Positions 8,918 to 16,841 of a stretch of DNA of 40,551 nucleotides are shown one piece after another (position 1 is the stretch's first letter; each line of letters opens with the position of its first letter). This DNA is from Methanothrix sp. (GTDB lineage Archaea > Halobacteriota > Methanosarcinia > Methanotrichales > Methanotrichaceae), in assembly GCA_029907715.1 (NCBI GenBank), contig JARYLI010000015.1, positions 1 through 40,551 of the forward strand. The letters are read 5' to 3'. The translations under genes and the position numbers were made by a program. The notes beneath the pieces are model-generated. The model worked only from the letters and a program-made list of their open reading frames with translations. It did no database searches and was not told the DNA's origin.

Positions 8918-9916
8918 TCACGCCTTCTTCCAGCGGATCGTATCGCCCTTGATCTTCACCACCCCATTTTTCTCAAGGATCCTTGCAAGATCCTCCGCCA
9001 CATCATATGCATTGACATCAAAGATGCCACTCTCCATATCCATGTAGACGCCACATTTCTGCACGAAGCTCTCCATGTCCATTTTGCCTGATGGCGGCAT
9101 ATCTGTCAGATTGTTCAGTACGCCGTGGACCGCCATGATCTCGATCGCTTCATGCTGATACTCGTCGAAGAAATCCTCGCCCAGATCCTCACATGTGAGA
9201 ACAGACCATTCATCTATGTAGATATCATGGACTTTCTCCAGATTTACATATATATTTGTCCGCAGCATCGGATGCTGCAAATAATCTTTTGCCACAACCG
9301 GTATTGCGACTATGGGGTCGTCCAGCTTATCTCCAGGATCCTCATCTACATCCAGCTCGTTCAGCAAGAAAACCTGCGACAGGAATTCTGCGGCAGCCTT
9401 TTTATCGATAAGGCTGCCAAAGTCCACATCATCAGACATGCTGGCAGATTCAGATGGGCTCTCTTCATGTGATGCCTCTTCTGGCAAGGGCTCCTCAGAC
9501 GGTTCTGAAGGCGCTTCCTGAGACGGTACTGTGGAGGATGTCTCCCCTGAGGCCTCCTCTGGACCGATCATCCCCCTCACCACGGACTCTATCTTCTCAG
9601 TGATCTTGACCCATTCTGGAACTGCATGCGTCAGATATCTTTTGTAAAACTCTTCTGGGGCGGGCTTCTCAGCAAAGGTCTTCCGGACAGACTCCAGGTA
9701 ATGCTCATACTTTTTTAACAGCTCCTCATCCTCGATCTCGTTTTTCAGCTCGCTGAAGCGCCCCTGAAGTACGGGGGAGATCTTCAGATCTGCCACGATC
9801 GAGGGTCTGATATCGACCCGGATCTTCATCTCCCTGAGACGATCTGCAAGATCTTTTGCCGTCACATCGTCATACTCTCCAAGCTTGAACATGGCATCAG
9901 CATCATCATCACTCAT
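8918..9916 (-). CDS. Acidic cytosolic protein of unknown function
   Basis: A 332-residue protein with no signal peptide or membrane helix. The ATG at 9916 is preferred over a TTG 36 nt upstream because it begins the charged MSDDDADAMFKLGEYDDV segment. The first 30-40 residues (LGEYDDVTAKDLADRLREM) resemble small domains in which a strand is followed by a helix. A helical part comes next, then a low-complexity Ser/Glu/Pro linker at about residues 115-155, then a conserved-looking globular C-terminal half rich in Asp and Tyr. The last segment (DVAEDLARILEKNGVVKIKG) could be a small winged helix. No family is recognised. It stands alone, convergent with the transporter operon. Confidence 0.75.
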   Translation of the reverse strand: MSDDDADAMFKLGEYDDVTAKDLADRLREMKIRVDIRPSIVADLKISPVLQGRFSELKNEIEDEELLKKYEHYLESVRKTFAEKPAPEEFYKRYLTHAVPEWVKITEKIESVVRGMIGPEEASGETSSTVPSQEAPSEPSEEPLPEEASHEESPSESASMSDDVDFGSLIDKKAAAEFLSQVFLLNELDVDEDPGDKLDDPIVAIPVVAKDYLQHPMLRTNIYVNLEKVHDIYIDEWSVLTCEDLGEDFFDEYQHEAIEIMAVHGVLNNLTDMPPSGKMDMESFVQKCGVYMDMESGIFDVNAYDVAEDLARILEKNGVVKIKGDTIRWKKA

Positions 9917-10372
9917 GTTATAGTTTACGATGTTTCTCCAGAGTGCACACAACAGAGTCTGCAGGAGAGCTCTCGGTTGAGATCTGGGCTCACGCGGCGC
10001 AAGAACCGATTATCTGGCTCATGCCGGAAGATTCCATGAGATTATCCTGCGGTTATCACAGGTGTAGCATCCAGTACCATGAAGAGTAAAAGCTTCATTC
10101 GGTTCAAGGCCGTTGATTCTATATCATTCAACAATTCGTTTCCCCTGCTCTGCACAAATGCAGATGTGCGATCGCGAATCAGCTCAGAGCGCAGAAACCT
10201 GCTTCAGCGCAGATCAGCTCTGCTGATAATGAATTTAATTTTGGATATTTCCAGATATTTTTATAAATAATCTAATGATAAGATAATAATATTAAATCCG
10301 TGACAATCTTAGAAAAGATTTAAATCTTAATTAAGATGAATGCATTCTGATTAAAAAGCAAGGAGGTATTAT
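9917..10372. other. Intergenic region, AT-rich promoter side
   Basis: About 455 bp with no supported gene. The right half (10225-10340) is very AT-rich and holds TATA-like TTTATAAAT (10259-10267) and GATTTAAATCTT (near 10317-10328). The latter is well placed for a transcript starting about 25 nt ahead of the secreted-protein ATG. Confidence 0.5.
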
Positions 10373-10816
10373 ATGAAGACCGTAGCATACACGCTTATGC
10401 TTGCTCTGCTCCTGTCCCTGGGGGCGGCATATGCGGAAGATACTGCTGAGAATGTCACCGCAGAGAACGTCACAGCCGAGAATGTAACTGCTGAGAATGT
10501 CACCGCAGAGGTTGCGGCACTGTACATCGCTGATGTCAACATCGAGGAGGGCTATGTGGAGATCGCCAATGACGGCGAGACGGCCCAGAGTCTGGAGAAT
10601 TACACGCTCAAGGTGGATGAGAACGAGCCGGTAACACTGGGCGCGATCGAGGTCCAGCCAGCCAGCTCTGTAAAGCTCTTCCTGGGCGCTGGCGAGAACA
10701 CCGAGACCGAGATATACCTGAACACAACGATTGAGTTCGCGGAGAGCGGCACAGTCTCCCTCATGGATCCAGAGGGCAATGAGGTCTCGACACTTGAGTA
10801 CCCCATGACTGAGTAA
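10373..10816 (+). CDS. Small secreted protein with repeated N-glycosylation sequons and lamin-tail-like fold
   Basis: A 147-residue protein with a clear Sec signal peptide (basic MKT, hydrophobic LMLALLLSLGAA, cleavage near AYA-ED). The mature N-terminus is four tandem AENVT pentapeptides, each a canonical N-x-T sequon, so the tail is likely heavily N-glycosylated. Two more Asn-x-Thr sites (NYT, NTT) lie in the body. The remainder (ADVNIEEGYVEIANDGETAQ, then LENYTLKV, then a SVKLFLG strand) resembles the beta-sandwich of lamin-tail domains, which are often displayed outside the cell. It has the strongest ribosome site in the window (AAGGAGGT, 6-7 nt before ATG) and its own promoter and terminator. 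It is probably an abundant surface protein; its exact function is unknown. Confidence 0.85.
   Translation: MKTVAYTLMLALLLSLGAAYAEDTAENVTAENVTAENVTAENVTAEVAALYIADVNIEEGYVEIANDGETAQSLENYTLKVDENEPVTLGAIEVQPASSVKLFLGAGENTETEIYLNTTIEFAESGTVSLMDPEGNEVSTLEYPMTE
10440..10508 (+). repeat. 15-bp tandem repeats encoding AENVT
   Basis: Four consecutive 15-bp units, each coding for Ala-Glu-Asn-Val-Thr and differing only at synonymous positions (GAGAATGTCACC, GAGAACGTCACA, GAGAATGTAACT, GAGAATGTCACC). Such in-frame repeats can gain or lose units by slippage, changing the number of glycosylation sites. Confidence 0.85.
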
Positions 10817-10829
10817 CGCAGATCAGGAT

Positions 10830-10846
10830 CTTCTTTTTTTATTTTG
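10830..10846 (+). terminator. T-rich archaeal terminator
   Basis: CTTCTTTTTTTATTTT lies 14-30 bp behind the stop codon of the secreted-protein gene. A pyrimidine/T-rich run without a stem is the usual archaeal terminator. Confidence 0.55.
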
Positions 10847-11278
10847 GCTCTTGATTGATCTGATTCCATCTGTGTGCAGTTACTCTGGGACAGCAGTGTG
10901 TGGAGCAGGTTTGAGGTTTTGTGAAGTGAAATCCGAGATCGCCTGGTTGTATCGATGAAATCAACTACAGATGTGCGTGCACTCTTATCATTGGGGCGCA
11001 CGGGTTTCTGTGGGATTCATGTGAGATTATGCCAGTACAGGCTGATTCCCGAAAGCCTGTTCAGCTATTCAGAGGCGGTGTGCCGAAATTGCTGTAAATT
11101 GACCTTATGCGGCGCGAAGCATACCGATCAGTTTCGAATTTACGCGAATTCGATACACTGCCATATTCAGACCCGCAAAGATTGGACCAACTGGACCACG
11201 CGTGAACTATGCAGTTTTGTGATACCCCATGTGAAACAGTTAAATACCTGCTCAAGATAGCCTGCAGAAGGGATTTTT
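10847..11278. other. Intergenic region with no recognised feature
   Basis: About 430 bp between the secreted-protein terminator and uppS. Two open frames (near 10955-11260 and the opposite strand) lack ribosome sites and family resemblance. I see no repeat of the MITE families here. Confidence 0.5.
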
Positions 11279-12073
11279 TTGAAATGCGGAGATCTGCTGC
11301 TCTCATCAGCATATGCGGTGTACGAGAGAATGCTGAAGCGCCAGCTAGCCAGGGGCCCGAGGGTGGAGCACATCGCAGTTATCCAGGATGGAAACAGAAG
11401 ATATGCAAACAGGCATAACATGCCCGTATCAAGCGGCCACAGGCTCGGCGCGAAGACGACCGAGAAGATATCAGACTGGTGCCTGGAGCTTGGAATAAAA
11501 CACCTGACCGTCTATGCATTCTCGACAGAGAACTTCAGCAGGAGCGAGCCTGAGAAAAGGTACATCTTCAACCTGATCGCAGAGAAGCTCCTTGAGCTGT
11601 GCAGCTCTGAGAAGATACACAAAAACAGGGTTCGCGTCAGAGCCATCGGCAGGATCGATATGCTCCCTCAGCACCTGCAGAATGCAATACGGGAAGTGGA
11701 GGCCGCGACAGAGGGATACAGCCAGATGTACTTCAATGTGGCGCTCGCATACGGAGGGCAGTACGAGCTGATCGACGCTGCCAGGGCCATGGCAAGAGAT
11801 CTGCGCGCCGGAATGATCCGGATCGACGATGTTGATGAGGATCTGGTGAGCAGGTATCTCTATCCCACCACAGAAACGCCCGTGCCCAAGGTCGATCTCA
11901 TAATAAGAACGGGCGGCGAGCTCAGGACCTCCAACTTCCTTCCCTGGCAGGCTAACGGAAGCGAGTGTGCCGCCTACTTCTGCGCACCGTACTGGCCCGA
12001 GTTCAGAAAGATAGACTTCCTCAGAGCCATCAGGACAGCCCAGTCATACGCCTCCAGATCAACAGGCTTATAA
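11279..12073 (+). CDS. uppS: Cis-prenyltransferase (undecaprenyl/dolichyl diphosphate synthase family)
   Basis: A 264-residue enzyme that condenses isopentenyl diphosphate units in cis to build the long polyprenyl carrier used for archaeal glycan and glycoprotein assembly. The catalytic Asp motif is VIQDGNRRYANR (about residues 37-48). LTVYAFSTENFSRS (about 78-91) and the substrate-binding RTGGELRTSNFLPWQ block near residue 205 are also present. I chose the TTG at 11279, behind an AGAAGGGA ribosome site. The N-terminal YAVYERMLKRQLARGP segment it adds matches the usual archaeal extension, while a later ATG at 11330 would delete part of it. It may supply the lipid carrier for the sugar pathway at 26-30 kb; that link is inference. 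Confidence 0.92.
   Translation: MKCGDLLLSSAYAVYERMLKRQLARGPRVEHIAVIQDGNRRYANRHNMPVSSGHRLGAKTTEKISDWCLELGIKHLTVYAFSTENFSRSEPEKRYIFNLIAEKLLELCSSEKIHKNRVRVRAIGRIDMLPQHLQNAIREVEAATEGYSQMYFNVALAYGGQYELIDAARAMARDLRAGMIRIDDVDEDLVSRYLYPTTETPVPKVDLIIRTGGELRTSNFLPWQANGSECAAYFCAPYWPEFRKIDFLRAIRTAQSYASRSTGL
12067..12073 (+). promoter_or_regulatory. TATA-like element for the tRNA, inside the uppS stop region
   Basis: CTTATAA lies 29-35 bp ahead of the tRNA and overlaps the last codons and stop of uppS. The spacing suits an archaeal tRNA promoter. Confidence 0.45.
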
Positions 12074-12101
12074 CCAGGAAGGGATTCATGACTCACTCGT
12101 T

Positions 12102-12187
12102 GTCCCGATGGGGTAGCGGATATCCCGGAGGCCTGCGGAGATCCTCGCAGACAGCCTTCAACCCGGGTTCGAATCCCGGTCGGGACG
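12102..12187 (+). tRNA. tRNA-Arg (anticodon GCG) with a 14-nt intron
   Basis: The acceptor stem is GTCCCGA paired with TCGGGAC (12102-12108, 12180-12186), with discriminator G at 12187. The D arm is GGG-loop-CCC with the conserved AG..GGA pattern. The anticodon stem is GAGGC/GCCTT (12128-12132, 12154-12158), and the T arm is perfect (CCGGG-TTCGAAT-CCCGG). The anticodon loop is 21 nt instead of 7. A TGCG/CGCA helix within it gives a bulge-helix-bulge-like structure, and removing 12139-12152 leaves CTGCGGA, anticodon GCG (reads CGC, Arg). The 3' CCA is not encoded. The exact intron ends could shift by a base. Confidence 0.88.
12139..12152 (+). other. Predicted tRNA intron after position 37
   Basis: The sequence AGATCCTCGCAGAC interrupts the anticodon loop at the canonical 37/38 position. 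The 5-bp pairing CTGCG (exon) with CGCAG (intron) forms the central helix recognised by archaeal splicing endonuclease. Confidence 0.7.
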
Positions 12188-12308
12188 TTCGAATTTTGGC
12201 GCTGCTGCATGCGCAATGTGTATCATCAGGATGGGCACCGGCTATGCAGCGGTTCGCTCATCAGCTCATAACAGCTTATTTATTCTTGATTGACAATATA
12301 AGTTTTGT

Positions 12309-12464
12309 ATGAACATAGAATCGTTCCTGCCGGATGAGGAAGAGTGTTACTGTTGCGTGAGATGAGATGGCCTGATGGCGTCAGATGCGTGTATTGTGGT
12401 TCTGAGCATGTTGTGAGGACCGGTAGATGGCGTGATACACCAAATCAGCGATACCACTGCATAC
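12309..12464 (+). pseudogene. IS1595-type transposase N-terminal fragment
   Basis: The translation after a frameshift near 12357 reads MRWPDGVRCVYCGSEHV and then NQRYHC. This is the N-terminal zinc ribbon typical of IS1595/ISXO2-type transposases (WPDG, C-x2-C, then a second Cys group). The likely start is the ATG at 12309 (MNIESFLPDEEE). The gene breaks off after the HC of the second zinc pair, exactly where a MITE2-type end (GTCATCGGTTAAGGATT) begins at 12465. No DDE domain remains. Confidence 0.7.
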
Positions 12465-12575
12465 GTCATCGGTTAAGGATTGGTTTAAATAGTGTGTCTG
12501 GGTTTTTGGTTGGTCATATGGTACGGTCGTGTTTGGATTTCAGTAATAATAATTTGTTTATTTAATATTTCTTTA

Positions 12576-12873
12576 GATCAGGCAGGAGTCGATACAAGTT
12601 TGGCGAGTGATGGTGTGTTGTTTGATGAGCACCTTCTTGAGAAGGAGCTCTGTGACATGTTTCTTGTGGGGTGGCTGAAAGCCAGAGCGAGAGAGACGGG
12701 CCTGATAAAGCGATCGCTCATATCCATTTGATTACTTGCCCAAAGGAGCAGGGGTCATGCTATGCGTTCGTTTCGACGAATGAATGCTTTCAGAGACCAC
12801 ATTGCATGCTCTGCAAGTTGCTACGTACATAAGAGCGAAAGCGATATCGTAAGATCGATCCTGTGATACTGTT
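12576..12873 (+). pseudogene. Fragment of an IS4/ISH-like transposase split by MITE1
   Basis: Read across the MITE1 insertion at 12715-12837, the frame continues as AGVDTSLASDGVLFDEHLL, FLVGWLKARARETGLIKR, then YRKIDPVILFHA. The RETGLIKR-x-RKIDPVILF pattern is like the N-terminal region of archaeal IS4-type transposases. It is cut off at 12873 by a MITE2-type end. No catalytic domain survives, so it is inactive. Confidence 0.6.
12715..12837 (-). mobile_element. MITE1 copy with perfect target duplication
   Basis: A 123-bp element, ends CGCTCATAT and ACATAAGAGCG, in the reverse orientation. It is flanked on both sides by AAAGCGAT (12707-12714 and 12838-12845). It interrupts a transposase fragment whose frame resumes after it. 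Confidence 0.9.
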
Positions 12874-12939
12874 CCATGCGTCATCGGTTAAGATCATGAT
12901 CAATATATTTACATAAAATCCTTAACCGATGACCAATGG

Positions 12940-13020
12940 AGTGCATTCAGCAACCGGCCTGCATGTCCTTCAAGTTGCTGAATACATAAGAGCTTATAAA
13001 CTCGCTAGATCAATAAGAGC
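12940..13020 (-). mobile_element. MITE1 half copy
   Basis: This matches only the GTGCATTCAGCAACC to ATACATAAGAGC half of the element and adjoins the MITE2 derivative that appears to have removed the rest. A second AATAAGAGCG end lies at 13011-13020. Confidence 0.75.
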
Positions 13021-13030
13021 GAAATCAAAT

Positions 13031-13052
13031 ACCCCGCAGCAAGCTGCGGGGT
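13031..13052. repeat. Perfect 10-bp hairpin
   Basis: ACCCCGCAGC and GCTGCGGGGT are separated by AA. This is a very stable stem in otherwise AT-richer sequence next to mobile-element remnants. It could be a terminator-like structure or a REP-type palindrome; neither can be proven here. Confidence 0.7.
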
Positions 13053-13189
13053 GTGCTCTTGGACTTGCACTCAAACCACCATGCGAACCATCAGATCCAT
13101 GGGATGTTGATCTTGGTGGTATGAGCATGCAACCCGTCTCTGATCTCTTCTCACTGAGCTGAGATGGTAATGCGCTGACAGATCCCCTC

Positions 13190-13408
13190 TCAGTCCTCCT
13201 CCCTCTCGTACTTGAACGACAGCTTCACCTTCGCCCGGTACTCCACGATCTTGCCTTTGTCCAGCCTCACATCAAGCTCGGTGACCTCAGCCACCCTCAG
13301 ATCCCTCAAAGTCTTTGAGGCTGTCTCCACGACAGTCTTCACAGCATCCTCCCACCCAACCGTCGATGTGCCGACGAGCTCTATGAATTTATATACATCC
13401 CCGTTCAA
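13190..13408 (-). CDS. Dodecin family flavin-binding protein
   Basis: A 72-residue protein matching dodecins, small proteins that assemble into 12-mers and store or buffer flavins. The N-terminus VYKFIELVGTSTVGWEDAV and the following helix AVKTVVETASKTL are diagnostic, and the later strand EVTELDVRLDKGKI completes the fold. The TTG at 13408 is chosen because it follows a GAGGTGAT ribosome site by a few bases and aligns with the usual start one or two residues before the first strand. A TATA-like GTTATATTAAG lies about 45 bp upstream. In a methanogen the ligand could be riboflavin or an F420/FMN precursor; this is inference. Confidence 0.9.
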   Translation of the reverse strand: MNGDVYKFIELVGTSTVGWEDAVKTVVETASKTLRDLRVAEVTELDVRLDKGKIVEYRAKVKLSFKYEREED

Positions 13409-13450
13409 GCAAATCACCTCATGAATTAATTGATATGTTGATACTATGTC

Positions 13451-13462
13451 TTAATATAACTT
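13451..13462 (-). promoter_or_regulatory. TATA-like promoter for the dodecin gene
   Basis: On the minus strand the sequence reads GTTATATTAAG, about 45 bp ahead of the TTG start, compatible with an archaeal TATA box and a 20-nt leader. Confidence 0.45.
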
Positions 13463-13635
13463 TCGAGATTGTGTCTGCGTATCAGTGATCGGATCTCATG
13501 ATCTGCTGGTCATTGCTGGACGGGGCGCGTTTCATCTCATTGACCTCTCCGCACCAGTAGGTTTGATTACATGGCCGGGATTCATCTGACACAGGATCCT
13601 CAAAAGCTATAGCAATGAAGTGCAACTGAATTTTG

Positions 13636-14349
13636 ATGATACGGGAGCACTTCAGGCTTCATCAGACGATTGCCACGATCGTGGCCAGATCGCAGGAGCA
13701 TGTGGAGATAGCAAAGAGCGCGATAATAGACAGCAGGATCCAGCTCGAGGAGTTCATAGCGTTTGACCCGATATTTCAGCTGACCCTCGAGCCGTACGAT
13801 CGCCCTTCAGATGATGCGCCGCCTGTTGTGAAAAGGATGTGTTATGCATCAGCTCTCTTCCACGTCGGACCGATGGCTGCGGTCGCCGGAGCGATAGCTG
13901 CCTCTGCGGTCGAGGCGATGGTGGAGGCCGGAGCAGATTACGCTGTCGTTGACAATGGCGGGGATATAGCAATCTGCTCAGATGAGCCTGTACTGGTCGG
14001 GATATACGCCGGCACATCCCCGATAAAGGACCTGGCTCTTGAGGTTCATCCTGAAGGAGGCATTATGGGGGTTTGCAGCAGCAGTGGGACCGTCGGGCCG
14101 TCGATAAGCTTCGGTTGCGCAGATGTCGCGACCGTGATATCCAGAGACCCGGCGATAGCAGACGCCGGAGCAACAGCTCTCGGCAACGCTGTCACACCGG
14201 ACGCCAGCCTGGAGGGGTGCTTCAGTGCGATTGATCGAAATGAGGTGATCGCAGCTCTGGTTATAAGAGGGGATGAGATGGCGTTGTGGGGAGATGTGCC
14301 TCCTATACGGAGAGCTCGGGTCGGATACGACCTCATAACAAAGGGATAG
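13636..14349 (+). CDS. UPF0280 (ApbE-like) family protein
   Basis: A 237-residue protein of the UPF0280 family, which occurs in methanogens and is distantly related to ApbE flavin transferases. Diagnostic blocks are GPMAAVAGAIAASAVEAMV (about residues 76-94), DYAVVDNGGDIAIC (about 100-113) and CSSSGTVGPSISFG (about 147-160), with the ADAGATALGNAV stretch later. The VDNGGD and ADAGATA blocks are the ones that resemble ApbE metal/flavin sites. The ATG at 13636 was chosen over a TTG one codon earlier. The gene stands alone between the dodecin gene and a leuA-type gene. A biochemical role is not established. Confidence 0.85.
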   Translation: MIREHFRLHQTIATIVARSQEHVEIAKSAIIDSRIQLEEFIAFDPIFQLTLEPYDRPSDDAPPVVKRMCYASALFHVGPMAAVAGAIAASAVEAMVEAGADYAVVDNGGDIAICSDEPVLVGIYAGTSPIKDLALEVHPEGGIMGVCSSSGTVGPSISFGCADVATVISRDPAIADAGATALGNAVTPDASLEGCFSAIDRNEVIAALVIRGDEMALWGDVPPIRRARVGYDLITKG

Positions 14350-14539
14350 ATGCCTGATTGGGGAATCTGTTCTCCTCATGAACCACACAGACCTCTCTCG
14401 ATCCTGGTTCAGGTTCCATCTGCGCCCTCAAGCTGAAGCAAAGTTTTATCTTCCACGCGATTCAACCCTGCGGACATGTCAGTAGAAACTTCTGCGTGGG
14501 ATCGCTTTCTACCATATTGAGCATCTTCGCGGCCAAGAG

Positions 14540-16039
14540 GTGAGGATATTCGACACCACCCTGAGGGATGGAGAGCAGACCCCTGGGGTCTCGCTCACCC
14601 CTGAGGAGAAGCTCATAATCGCCAGACAGCTGGACAAGCTCGGTGTCAACGTCATCGAGGCTGGCTTTCCGGTATCGTCCAGGGGTGAGTTTGAATCAGT
14701 CAGGGCCATAGCAAATGAGGGGCTCACCGCAACAGTCTGCGGCCTCTCCAGGATCATCAGGAGCGATATCGACAGATGTCTTGACGCTGGTGTCGGCATG
14801 GTTCACGTATTCGTCTCGACCTCTGACATCCAGATAGCCCACACGATAAAGAAGAGCAGGGAGGAGATAGTCGCGGACTCGATAAAGGCGGTCGAGTACG
14901 TGAAGGATCATGGTGTGCTGTGCCTCTTCTCTGCCATGGACGCCACCAGGACGCCTCCGGCCTTCCTCAGGGAGATCTTCAAGGCTGTTGAGGGCGCAGG
15001 GGCGGACATAATAAACATACCCGACACCGTAGGTGTCATGGCGCCGTCCGCGTTCCACCGGCTCGTGAAAGAGGTCTGCAGCTACATGAACATACTCGTG
15101 GATGTGCACTGCCACAACGACTTCGGACTCGCGGTGGCGAACAGCCTGGCGGCTGTGGAGGCGGGCGCTCGAGAGGTCCAGGTCACAGTAAATGGTCTGG
15201 GTGAGAGGGCTGGCAATGCGAACCTCGCAGAGACCGTGATGAGCCTTCACTCGATATACGGGGCGAAGACATCGATAAAGACCCAGTACCTCGTTGAGAC
15301 TGCAAGGCTTGTCGAAAGGCTCACAGAGACCCGGATACCGATAAACGCGCCGATCGTCGGAGACAACGCGTTCTCCCACGAGAGCGGCATACACAGCCAT
15401 GGGGTTATAGAGAGGAGCGATACCTTCGAGCCCGGGATAATGACGCCGGAGATGGTTGGCCACAGGCGCAGGATAGTCCTCGGAAAGCACACTGGAAGGC
15501 ATGCGGTGAAGAAGGTGCTCGAGGAGTCCGGCTACCATCCCACAGAAGATCAGCTCCAGGAGATCCTCCGGAGGATAAAGGAGCTCGGCGACAAGGGCAA
15601 GCAGGTTACTGATGCGGATCTCCATACCATCGCAGAGGTCGTCCTGGGCGAGATCGCGAAGGGGGAGCAGGCGCTCGTCCTCAAGGAGGTGGCTGTGATG
15701 ACCGGGAACACTATCACGCCCACAGCCACTGTAAGGGCCCTCTTCAGGGGAGAGGAGAAGGTGCTCGCAAACATCGGTGTTGGTCCGGTGGATGCAGCAG
15801 TGAAGGCTGTGAGGGAGATACTCGGCCAGGACAGCCTGATAAGGGTGAGGGATTTCAGGATAGAGGCGATCACAGGGGGATCCGATGCCCTTGCAGAGGT
15901 CGTGATAGGGGTCGAGGATACGGAGGGAAGAAAGGTCTCCGCCCGATCCGCGCGGGAGGACATAGTCATGGCATCGGTGGAGGCGCTTGTCAGCGCCATA
16001 AACCGTCTTCTGCTTCTTGAGGAACGTGCATCCAGATAG
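14540..16039 (+). CDS. 2-isopropylmalate synthase / citramalate synthase family enzyme
   Basis: A 499-residue enzyme of the DRE-TIM family that condenses acetyl-CoA with a 2-oxoacid. The catalytic N-terminus [17 protein letters not shown] (residues 3-19), the metal-binding [12 protein letters not shown] block (about 194-205) and [14 protein letters not shown] (about 219-232) are intact. The C-terminal regulatory LeuA dimer domain is present (about 380-495). Archaea carry paralogues for leucine (LeuA), isoleucine via citramalate (CimA) and, in methanogens, coenzyme B (AksA). The C-terminal dimer domain argues against AksA, but the substrate cannot be fixed by eye. The start is a GTG at 14540 with an AAGAGG site partly overlapping it. 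It is followed after 46 bp by tatD. Confidence 0.9.
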   Translation: MRIFDTTLRDGEQTPGVSLTPEEKLIIARQLDKLGVNVIEAGFPVSSRGEFESVRAIANEGLTATVCGLSRIIRSDIDRCLDAGVGMVHVFVSTSDIQIAHTIKKSREEIVADSIKAVEYVKDHGVLCLFSAMDATRTPPAFLREIFKAVEGAGADIINIPDTVGVMAPSAFHRLVKEVCSYMNILVDVHCHNDFGLAVANSLAAVEAGAREVQVTVNGLGERAGNANLAETVMSLHSIYGAKTSIKTQYLVETARLVERLTETRIPINAPIVGDNAFSHESGIHSHGVIERSDTFEPGIMTPEMVGHRRRIVLGKHTGRHAVKKVLEESGYHPTEDQLQEILRRIKELGDKGKQVTDADLHTIAEVVLGEIAKGEQALVLKEVAVMTGNTITPTATVRALFRGEEKVLANIGVGPVDAAVKAVREILGQDSLIRVRDFRIEAITGGSDALAEVVIGVEDTEGRKVSARSAREDIVMASVEALVSAINRLLLLEERASR

Positions 16040-16085
16040 CAGATCAAAGGATAGCGGATCAAAGAAATGAGCAGGGGATGTTCTC

Positions 16086-16841
16086 TTGGTAGCAGTCATA
16101 GATGCACACTGTCATCTCGATTTCAAACACTTCAACAAGGACAGGATGGATGTTATAGAGAGGGCGAGATCTGCAGGCGTCGTGGAGATGATCAACTCTG
16201 GAGTTGACCTTCAGACAAACAGAGAGACGCTGAAGCTGGCCAGGTCGCACGAATTCATACATGCGACCCTGGGCCTCAGCCCCAACTCCCTCGACAGGAT
16301 GAGGCCTGGGGATGTGGATCTCGTCCTAGATGAGATCCGGCAGAACTCCCGGGAGATAATCGGGGTCGGCGAGGCAGGGCTGGATTACTACAGATGCAGC
16401 GATCCAGCTCTGAGAAAGCAGCAGGTCGAGGTCTTCCGCAAAGTGATACAGCTCGCAGAGGAGCTCGACAAACCGCTTGTGATACACGCCAGAGATACCG
16501 AGGATATGGCATTCGATATCGTTAAGGATCTGGGGAAGGTGGTATTCCACTGTTACAGTGGAAGCCTGGAGACCATGAGGAAGATCGTTGACAGGGGATT
16601 TTACATATCGATTGCAACAGTCGTGTGCAGATCTGTGAAGCACCAGGCTCTGGCGAGGAGCGTGCCGGTGGACCAGCTCCTCCTGGAGACAGACAGCCCG
16701 TTTCTCTCTCCGAGGAGAGGCAGGAACGAGCCGTCCTTCATACTGGACTCGCTCAACCTCATAGCGCGGATGAGGGGGATGGAGTCTGAGGAGCTCGCGA
16801 GGACGACGGTGAGAAACACCAGAAGAATTTACGGCATGTGA
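16086..16841 (+). CDS. TatD family metal-dependent hydrolase
   Basis: A 251-residue amidohydrolase-fold protein. The metal-ligand motifs of TatD nucleases are visible in order: DAHCHLDF (residues 6-13), GVGEAGLDYY (about 91-100), VIHARDTEDM (about 129-138), FHCYSG (about 153-158) and ETDSPFLSPR (about 201-210). TatD proteins are 3'-5' exonucleases or deoxyribonucleases linked to DNA repair. The start is a TTG at 16086 behind an AGGGGAT ribosome site. It lies 46 bp behind the leuA-type gene and probably shares its transcript. Confidence 0.9.
   Translation: MVAVIDAHCHLDFKHFNKDRMDVIERARSAGVVEMINSGVDLQTNRETLKLARSHEFIHATLGLSPNSLDRMRPGDVDLVLDEIRQNSREIIGVGEAGLDYYRCSDPALRKQQVEVFRKVIQLAEELDKPLVIHARDTEDMAFDIVKDLGKVVFHCYSGSLETMRKIVDRGFYISIATVVCRSVKHQALARSVPVDQLLLETDSPFLSPRRGRNEPSFILDSLNLIARMRGMESEELARTTVRNTRRIYGM

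Larger units (their letters stand above)
12465..12939. mobile_element. Remnant of the autonomous relative of MITE2, nested
   Basis: The left end GTCATCGGTTAAGGATT begins at 12465 and an inverted AATCCTTAACCGATGAC ends at 12933, a perfect 17-bp terminal repeat. Between them lies a truncated transposase-like frame interrupted by a MITE1 copy. A tiny 66-bp derivative at 12874-12939 carries both CCATNNGTCATCGG ends with almost no interior. I read this as the decayed body of the IS that mobilised MITE2; that parentage is inference from shared ends. Confidence 0.5.

Noticed and set aside
14696-16099. A 467-codon open frame opposite the isopropylmalate/citramalate synthase gene.
   Set aside because: It is a shadow of a strongly conserved gene in high-GC codon usage; its translation shows no domain.
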